DNA from: Thermoplasmata archaeon
GTDB taxonomy: Archaea > Thermoplasmatota > Thermoplasmata > Thermoplasmatales > Thermoplasmataceae
Reading direction: 5' to 3'
NCBI GenBank assembly: GCA_021797025.1
Contig: JAKAAK010000102.1
Location: forward strand, 1 to 10,334
DNA: 10,334 nt
A model generated the notes under the pieces. That model was not told where the DNA came from and searched no databases. It worked only from the letters and a program-made list of their open reading frames with translations. Below are positions 6,012-10,334 of the stretch, one piece after another. The position numbers were made by a program, and so were the translations under genes. The number at the start of each line of letters is the position of its first letter. Within the stretch, counting starts at the first letter, position 1.

Positions 6012-7655
6012 TTATTTATGGAGAAAATATCCTTTATCTCCCAGTAAATTAACGTAACCATATCGCTCCAGCTGGACTACCTTATTTTTCCCTGTGGCAA
6101 GTGGCTCGAGCATGCCTTTATCGGCGGTGCCATCAGGATGGTAAATAGATATTTCTATAGAATTTTCAGGGGCCCATTGAATAATTTTAACTCTCTCCTT
6201 TGGTTCATAATCAGAATAAACTATTCTATCATTCACCTTCTGGGCAACACAGAGATCTTTCAATCTTATGGTTTCCCCCTCTGCTATTTCCAGCATATCC
6301 TTTGCGGGAAAATATATGCTTGCATCAGGTTCTAATGTATATTCCCTGAATCCTCTTTCCGGATTCTGTGGATGCAGCATAGCATGGCTTTTTAATTCCA
6401 AAGGATTTCTTATATGCTGCACTACCGGTTCCGGTACAAAGGAATATCTTTCTGTATCGTTATCTATTATTTCTCGATCCATGGAGTTGAAAATCTCCCA
6501 TGAAAATGTGGCGTTGTTTTTATTCATTCCGGAACTTATCCAGTAATTTCTGAATGTTTCTGGATTGTAACCCCTCTTTTTCAGTGCCATTAGGGTACCC
6601 AGGCGTATATCATCCCATCCGGAATATTTCCCTGACCTTATTCCCTCCTTTATAATTGTGGTTTTCAGAATCGTATATGGAATTGTTATAAACCCGTAAT
6701 GGAAGTATTCAGGTATATTCCATTTATTGTATTTGAATACATATTTCTGCTTTTCAGTGTTTACAAGATGGTCTATGCCCCTTATAACATGCGTGAGCCC
6801 CAGATAATGATCATCAATTGAGACCGAGAAGTTCATGGTCGGATATGCAACGTATCTGGTACCTGTACGGGGATGTTCATGAGTGTTTATTCTGAAGGCT
6901 ATCCAGTCCCTGATAGATGGATTAGGATGATCTATTTCTGTTTTCATTACCAGTGCTGCCTGGCCATCTGAATAATAACCGGAAATCATCCTGTCAAACT
7001 TCTCTAGACTATATGACGGATCTGCGTCCCTTTCCTTGACCGGAACTTTGTTCAATTTGAGATCATGGAATTCCTGCTGGTTCTCCTCGATTGCATACAT
7101 ATAACCTTCTGAAATCATTCTTTTTGCTTCAGAATAATAAAATTCCATTCTGGAGGACTGTATAACTGTCTCTCCTACATTTACACCAAGCCATTTCAGA
7201 TCTTCTGGTATAAGCTGATATGCATCGGAATCTATATTTGCAGGATTTGTATCCTCAATTCTGAGTATAAGCTTTCCACCATAGCGTTTTACATACTCAT
7301 CATTAAGAATTGCCATTCTGGAATGGCCTATGTGCAGTGGGCCTGATGGTGAAGGGGCCATTCTCATGATTACACCACCCTTTACATTGGGCAGGTCCGG
7401 AAGCCTGTGTTTTTCTTCTTTCTTTTCCTTTATCATTATGTCCGGATATTCAGTATTGACAATCTCTTCAATCTGATCATGTGTCATTGAATTTACTTCA
7501 TTTACGTATTCCTGAATTGATTTCATTACATTTTTCATATCCTTCCTTATTTCAGGATTTATGGAAATTAGTTTTCCAACTACAGATGATGCATCTGCCT
7601 TTCCATCGTGTAAATATGCGTTTTTAATAACCTGCTTCCTTATTTCTTGTTGCAT
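6012..7655 (-). CDS. gltX: Glutamyl-tRNA synthetase, archaeal type
   Basis: This class I synthetase attaches glutamate to tRNA-Glu. Archaeal enzymes of this type are usually non-discriminating and also charge tRNA-Gln for later amidation. The 547 residues comprise an archaeal helical N-terminal extension (about 1-90), a Rossmann catalytic core with [18 protein letters not shown] (HIGH at 108-111) and LRIEDTNPA (131-139), a connective region with [13 protein letters not shown] (291-303), and a C-terminal beta-barrel anticodon-binding domain (about 400-547), as in archaeal GluRS and GlnRS. Odd points: the loop that normally carries the KMSKS equivalent (LSTSK in many archaeal enzymes) reads [11 protein letters not shown] at 329-339, and the cysteine-containing zinc site after GYMYA (185-189) is absent. 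The only cysteine is near the C-terminus. The ATG at 7655 has a GAGGTG Shine-Dalgarno ten bases upstream. Its start overlaps the end of the GTPase gene by 32 bases. Confidence 0.95.
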   Translation of the reverse strand: MQQEIRKQVIKNAYLHDGKADASSVVGKLISINPEIRKDMKNVMKSIQEYVNEVNSMTHDQIEEIVNTEYPDIMIKEKKEEKHRLPDLPNVKGGVIMRMAPSPSGPLHIGHSRMAILNDEYVKRYGGKLILRIEDTNPANIDSDAYQLIPEDLKWLGVNVGETVIQSSRMEFYYSEAKRMISEGYMYAIEENQQEFHDLKLNKVPVKERDADPSYSLEKFDRMISGYYSDGQAALVMKTEIDHPNPSIRDWIAFRINTHEHPRTGTRYVAYPTMNFSVSIDDHYLGLTHVIRGIDHLVNTEKQKYVFKYNKWNIPEYFHYGFITIPYTILKTTIIKEGIRSGKYSGWDDIRLGTLMALKKRGYNPETFRNYWISSGMNKNNATFSWEIFNSMDREIIDNDTERYSFVPEPVVQHIRNPLELKSHAMLHPQNPERGFREYTLEPDASIYFPAKDMLEIAEGETIRLKDLCVAQKVNDRIVYSDYEPKERVKIIQWAPENSIEISIYHPDGTADKGMLEPLATGKNKVVQLERYGYVNLLGDKGYFLHK

Positions 7656-8607
7656 AAAAATTTTCCACCTCTGAAATAACTACACTATCAAGTTCCTTCA
7701 ATCCCGGTGCTGCCACAGATGATATACAGATATCCTCACGTCTTTCACTGATATCTATCTTAGTCTGTATCCTGATAATCCTGTTTGGGAATGTTTCAGA
7801 TATTTCCCTGTAAAGATTGTTCTGCTCTTCTTCTGTATATTTTGAAGTGCTGGAGTAATCAAACAGAAATAGTATAGTTCCTTCTATTTTGGAAAGGGCA
7901 ATTATAGCCTTTTTCTCTATATCGTTTCTTTTATCCATGGGCCTGTCCAGAATTCCTGGGGTATCTATAAACTGGACACGCCAGTTTTCAATATTTTTAT
8001 AACCCAGTAGGATCTCCTTTGTAGTAAATGGATAACTGGCAATTTCGGGAGAAGTCCCGGTGAGTTTCTGTATCAGCGAACTCTTTCCAGAGTTTGGAAT
8101 TCCTGCAATTATGAATGTGGGAATATCTGTTATGATTCCGGGCAGCCTTCTGAGGTAATTCCTGCATTCTCCAAGGTATAATAGGTCGGGATTAATATTC
8201 TTTATCAGGGAGGAAAATCTCCCGTAGTATGCTTTCATGATGCTATTCATATCATTGATGGTTTTAGCACCCTTCAATTTTTTAATATAAATTGTACTGA
8301 AATCTTTTATCTTATCCGTTGTCCACTGTACATTACCCAGGCTCAGCTTATACTTATCCACATCGAACATCAGGTCTATTAAATCAAAGTAAAAAGGATG
8401 TAATGTTTCTATTGTGGGGAATTTTCTAATTATCTTATCAAGATGCCCTGTTGAAATGCTTTCTATGGTTGATATTCTATCTGTAATTTCCTTCCGAATT
8501 TTTGTTTCCTTTTTAGGGTAGTATGGCTCCACAATGTTTGACGCCTTATGAAATGATTTGTCTATAATTTCCTGTGATCTCAGCACTGTGGGTATATAAT
8601 CAAACAT
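7624..8607 (-). CDS. Nog1-like GTPase
   Basis: A TRAFAC-class GTPase of the Obg/Nog1 superfamily. Eukaryotic Nog1 assists large ribosomal subunit assembly, and archaeal homologues are presumed to do the same. Numbered from the ATG at 8607 (327 residues), an N-terminal helical domain starts with [19 protein letters not shown], the usual Nog1 beginning. Next comes the G domain with G1 GIPNSGKSS (169-177), G2 PFTT (193-196), G3 DTPG (215-218) and a G5-like SSVAA (296-300). G4 reads TKID (282-285) instead of NKxD. The long C-terminal region of eukaryotic Nog1 is absent, as is usual in archaea. An in-frame ATG at 8643 would add 12 residues, but 8607 fits the family better. A minus-strand TATA-like TTTATTAA (8652-8659) would then give a leader of about 22 bases. 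It is cotranscribed with gltX. Confidence 0.88.
   Translation of the reverse strand: MFDYIPTVLRSQEIIDKSFHKASNIVEPYYPKKETKIRKEITDRISTIESISTGHLDKIIRKFPTIETLHPFYFDLIDLMFDVDKYKLSLGNVQWTTDKIKDFSTIYIKKLKGAKTINDMNSIMKAYYGRFSSLIKNINPDLLYLGECRNYLRRLPGIITDIPTFIIAGIPNSGKSSLIQKLTGTSPEIASYPFTTKEILLGYKNIENWRVQFIDTPGILDRPMDKRNDIEKKAIIALSKIEGTILFLFDYSSTSKYTEEEQNNLYREISETFPNRIIRIQTKIDISERREDICISSVAAPGLKELDSVVISEVENFYATRNKEAGY
7666..7671 (-). promoter_or_regulatory. Shine-Dalgarno of gltX inside the GTPase gene
   Basis: The minus strand reads GAGGTG, followed ten bases later by the gltX ATG. The site lies within the last codons of the upstream GTPase gene. This supports the start at 7655, a 32-base gene overlap and cotranscription, since a leaderless start would not need it. 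Confidence 0.7.
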
Positions 8608-8656
8608 ATAACCCCATTTCAAAGTGGTTAATATCCTTTTCATTGTATGAATTAAT

Positions 8657-8668
8657 AAATTATTTTAA
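8657..8668 (+). promoter_or_regulatory. TATA-like box of the ACT regulator gene
   Basis: AAATTATTTTAA is centred about 28 bases before the ATG at 8691, the spacing of a leaderless archaeal promoter. It lies in the 83-base divergent region shared with the Nog1-like GTPase gene and partly overlaps a minus-strand TATA-like element (8652-8659), so the two promoters may compete or be co-regulated. Confidence 0.45.
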
Positions 8669-8690
8669 CAATATGTTGATATACCATAAA

Positions 8691-9320
8691 ATGGTTAATA
8701 CTGCCGAGATTGTCAGAACTTACATTAATGAACATCCAGAAATAAAAGATTATATGGCCCGTGGATTGATTAATATTTCAGCACTTGCAAGGGAAATTGT
8801 GAATAAAACGTCTGTAGACGATTTTGATGCTGCAGTGGCTGCCTTAAAGAGATATAAAAATAACGATTTGCCTTCATATACAACTGAAATTCTTGATAGG
8901 TCTAATCTGGAAATGTCCTCAAATATTGCCATTATTGTCATAAAAAAGAACTATGATACACTGAAAATAATTACCGGAATTATAGGTAACCTGAAAAAAT
9001 TGAATTCAGTAAATCTTGTAGAAACCATAAACTGCTTTTCCATTCTGGGCGATAACCAGACGGTGTCCGGTTTCTCCAATTTTTTTTCTAATGAACAGAT
9101 CATAGAATACAGAAAGGACCTTGGACAGCTGACCATAATTAGCCCTGATGAAATAGAAATTACAAAGGGATATGTTAATTTTATAACCTCTCTCTTATAC
9201 AGGGCAGGAATCAATATCATGCATATAATTTCCTTTTACCGTGATACTATAATAGTACTGGATGAAAAGGACCTTACAGACGCATTTAAAATCATTTCTG
9301 CAAAAATGATTGACAGATGA
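8691..9320 (+). CDS. ACT-domain predicted regulator of amino acid metabolism
   Basis: This 209-residue protein resembles the archaeal family annotated as a predicted regulator of amino acid metabolism with an ACT domain (COG2150-like, from memory). The N-terminal part (about 1-57) is helical and of helix-turn-helix type: IVRTYINEHPEIKDYMARGL, then INISALAREIV and a run ending AAVAALKRYK. A middle alpha/beta segment (about 75-120) is followed by a C-terminal ACT-like domain (about 147-205) with the strand-helix-strand-strand-helix pattern: LTIISPDEI, a helix through LLYRAGIN, then IMHIISFYRDTIIVLDEKDLTDAFKII. ACT domains typically bind amino acids. No ligand or DNA target can be read from the sequence. 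The ATG at 8691 is chosen because the longer frame from 8574 runs into the divergent GTPase gene, family members start like MVNTAEIV, and a TATA-like box sits about 28 bases upstream. Confidence 0.85.
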   Translation: MVNTAEIVRTYINEHPEIKDYMARGLINISALAREIVNKTSVDDFDAAVAALKRYKNNDLPSYTTEILDRSNLEMSSNIAIIVIKKNYDTLKIITGIIGNLKKLNSVNLVETINCFSILGDNQTVSGFSNFFSNEQIIEYRKDLGQLTIISPDEIEITKGYVNFITSLLYRAGINIMHIISFYRDTIIVLDEKDLTDAFKIISAKMIDR

Positions 9321-9360
9321 ATATTAAGTCCAATAATATATGTTCTCCGGAAACAGGAAA

Positions 9361-9371
9361 TATTAAAATAT
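9361..9371 (+). promoter_or_regulatory. TATA-like box of the methyltransferase gene
   Basis: TATTAAAATAT is centred 27 bases before the ATG at 9393, with no Shine-Dalgarno in front of that ATG. This is the layout of a leaderless archaeal promoter and suggests the gene starts its own transcript rather than depending on the ACT regulator gene 72 bases upstream. Confidence 0.55.
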
Positions 9372-9392
9372 GGAATGATTATTGGTTAATAT

Positions 9393-9923
9393 ATGAGATA
9401 CGAAAGGATACATGAATTCAGGGAAAAACATATTCCCTATAAAACGATTATCGAAAAAATGCAACTTGCTCCTGATGATATTATTATAGACATGGGTGCA
9501 GGAGATGGATTTTACAGCAAAATATTTGCTGATAAGGTCAGTAGTGGGATGGTGTATGTAGTTGAACAGAACTCCGATGTTATAAGATACATAGAAAAAA
9601 ATATGGAGGGAAGAAAAAACTATAAAATTATCAATGAGGACATGTGTAACCTTTATGTGACGGGATTCAACAAGATATTTTTCTCAACAGTTTTCCATGA
9701 TATAGATTGCAGAGAGGATATTTTAAAATTCATAAAGGAAAACTCAAAGAAACCCGTATATGTGTATCTGATAGAGTTCAATATGAAGGGAGAAATGGGA
9801 CCTCCCATGAATATACGGATAAACCATGAAGAACTGAATAAGATCTTTACAACTGCGGGTTTTATACCAGAAATGCATATTGATTTTGAGTACAATTATT
9901 TCGATAGTTACTCCATAAAATAA
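9393..9923 (+). CDS. Class I SAM-dependent methyltransferase
   Basis: A compact methyltransferase of 176 residues with the Rossmann-like fold, somewhat like the UbiE/COQ5 group. Motif I is IIDMGAGDGFYS (31-42), the glycine-rich loop that binds S-adenosylmethionine. The acidic residue ending strand 2 is E58 in YVVEQN, which normally contacts the ribose. NEDM (81-84) is the likely adenine-contact region, and IFFSTVFHDI (95-104) is the strand-4 motif, with H102 and D103 near the active site. A loop with GPPMNIRINHEEL (136-148) precedes the final strands. The N-terminus has a short helical lid (HEFREKHIPYKTIIEKM). The substrate cannot be inferred. The protein is short, with little room for an extra substrate domain. 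No Shine-Dalgarno precedes the ATG, but a TATA-like box lies 27 bases upstream. The next gene begins 12 bases after the stop. Confidence 0.88.
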   Translation: MRYERIHEFREKHIPYKTIIEKMQLAPDDIIIDMGAGDGFYSKIFADKVSSGMVYVVEQNSDVIRYIEKNMEGRKNYKIINEDMCNLYVTGFNKIFFSTVFHDIDCREDILKFIKENSKKPVYVYLIEFNMKGEMGPPMNIRINHEELNKIFTTAGFIPEMHIDFEYNYFDSYSIK

Positions 9924-9935
9924 AGAGTGATAAAT

Positions 9936-10172
9936 ATGAGTGAAGATAATAATGGAAACAGGAATTCGATTAAACCTGTAAGAAGCAACGTTAAATTGAA
10001 GAATGTAAAAAACAATGGAATAGAAATAGGTAAGCAGAAAATAACCGGCATACCAGAGACTTCAATATCCGAAACAAAAACCAGTATTGACCCTTTTGGA
10101 ATTAAAAGACCATCCAAAACCATTAAAGAAAAAAAGGAAAGTGCTGAACAGAAAAACTACTTTAAACGCTAA
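9936..10172 (+). CDS. Small lysine-rich protein, probably disordered
   Basis: This encodes 78 residues, with 14 lysines and many N, S, T and E residues. There is little hydrophobic content, and no cysteine, membrane segment or recognisable domain. It looks intrinsically disordered and basic, so nucleic-acid or ribosome association is conceivable but unproven. I do not recognise a family. A GTG at 9927 is in frame and would add three residues (MIN). The ATG at 9936 is preferred because GTGAT (9927-9931) then serves as a Shine-Dalgarno four bases upstream. The start is 12 bases after the methyltransferase stop, so the two genes are likely cotranscribed and perhaps translationally coupled. The gene ends 29 bases from the stop of the convergent zinc-ribbon gene. 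Clean codon use argues for a real gene, but the low-complexity sequence limits confidence. Confidence 0.6.
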   Translation: MSEDNNGNRNSIKPVRSNVKLKNVKNNGIEIGKQKITGIPETSISETKTSIDPFGIKRPSKTIKEKKESAEQKNYFKR

Positions 10173-10201
10173 GATATTATTTTGAAATTTATTTTAAATT
10201 T
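10173..10201 (+). terminator. T-rich terminator between convergent genes
   Basis: The 29 bases after the lysine-rich gene carry T-runs on the plus strand (for example TTTATTTTAAATTTTT), the usual archaeal oligo-U termination signal, serving the methyltransferase transcript. For the opposite zinc-ribbon gene, a T7 run on the minus strand (10129-10135) lies inside the lysine-rich gene and may end that transcript. Confidence 0.45.
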
Positions 10202-10334
10202 TTAAAGGAAATGGTGCTTTTTCTCTCCTGTATCACCCTGAGCAGGTTGTGGTTCATAAAATTCGACTTTCCCGCACGTATTGCATTTATAAAGTGTAAA
10301 TGTTTGTGTGGTTTCGGTCAGATCATTCCAGCCG
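10202..10334 (-). CDS. Zinc-ribbon protein, C-terminal part
   Basis: The right edge of the window cuts this gene. Its last 43 codons and TAA are present on the minus strand. The readable part begins GWNDLTETTQTF and contains LYKCNTCGKVEFYEP, then a polar tail ending EKKHHFL. The CxxC followed by GKVEFYEP is one half of a zinc ribbon, as in small archaeal proteins annotated as zinc-ribbon or nucleic-acid-binding. The partner CxxC is expected upstream, outside the window. The histidine pair near the C-terminus is not an obvious ligand set. The role is unknown. The frame is convergent with the lysine-rich gene, with a 29-base gap. The coding call rests on the motif and on an open frame reaching the edge. 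Confidence 0.75.
   Translation of the reverse strand, partial: GWNDLTETTQTFTLYKCNTCGKVEFYEPQPAQGDTGEKKHHFL

Noticed and set aside
8608..8643. A 12-residue N-terminal extension of the Nog1-like GTPase
   Set aside because: Related proteins begin at the MFxxIPTVL segment, and a TATA-like box at 8652-8659 would start the transcript downstream of the 8643 ATG. This is not certain.
8574..8690. A 39-residue N-terminal extension of the ACT regulator
   Set aside because: It would overlap the start of the divergent GTPase gene, does not resemble the family, and lies upstream of the TATA-like box.
10151..10172. A PCNA-interaction (PIP-box) like C-terminus QKNYFKR in the lysine-rich protein
   Set aside because: The spacing does not fit Qxx-hydrophobic-xx-aromatic-aromatic, and the chain ends before the aromatic pair.
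1..10334. CRISPR arrays, insertion sequences, tRNA or rRNA genes
   Set aside because: I saw no regularly spaced repeats, transposase motifs, terminal inverted repeats with target duplications, or cloverleaf-like sequences on either strand.

Overview
The window looks like a piece of an AT-rich archaeal chromosome, most likely from the Thermoplasmatales (the Ferroplasma / Acidiplasma / Picrophilus / Cuniculiplasma group). The clues are an archaeal-type glutamyl-tRNA synthetase, an archaeal Nog1-type GTPase, an archaeal ACT-domain regulator, TATA-like boxes about 27 bases before several start codons (leaderless transcription), and GGTGA Shine-Dalgarno sites inside operons. These sit beside a bacterial-type gyrBA pair, which several euryarchaeal lineages including Thermoplasmatales carry. 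The genus cannot be fixed from this window.

Layout from left to right. Bases 1-128 are very AT-rich downstream sequence of gyrA, with three phased A6 tracts. Bases 129-4457 (minus strand) hold the gyrB-gyrA operon. Bases 4588-5280 (plus) and 5282-5521 (minus) are two unrecognised genes converging with a single base between them. Bases 5522-6011 are an AT-rich spacer of about 490 bases with a short hairpin, an orphan TATA-like box, and an open frame for a possible one-helix membrane peptide that lacks a standard start. Bases 6012-8607 (minus) hold a Nog1-like GTPase gene followed by gltX, overlapping by 32 bases. From 8691 on the plus strand come an ACT-domain regulator, a SAM-dependent methyltransferase and a small lysine-rich protein. 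A zinc-ribbon protein gene (minus) is cut by the right edge.

How the genes work together. gyrB and gyrA give both subunits of one A2B2 gyrase and appear transcribed from one promoter, with translation probably coupled. The Nog1-like GTPase (likely ribosome assembly) and gltX (glutamyl-tRNA formation) are both translation functions in one overlapping transcription unit. The methyltransferase and the lysine-rich protein are separated by only 12 bases and probably cotranscribed. The other genes show no clear functional link.

I found no CRISPR array, rRNA, tRNA, insertion sequence or recognisable defence system. The window is mostly housekeeping. The points most worth a second look are the degraded KMSKS loop and absent zinc cysteines of the GluRS, the TKID in place of NKxD in the GTPase, the unexplained 490-base spacer with its possible start-less peptide, and the phased A-tracts behind gyrA.
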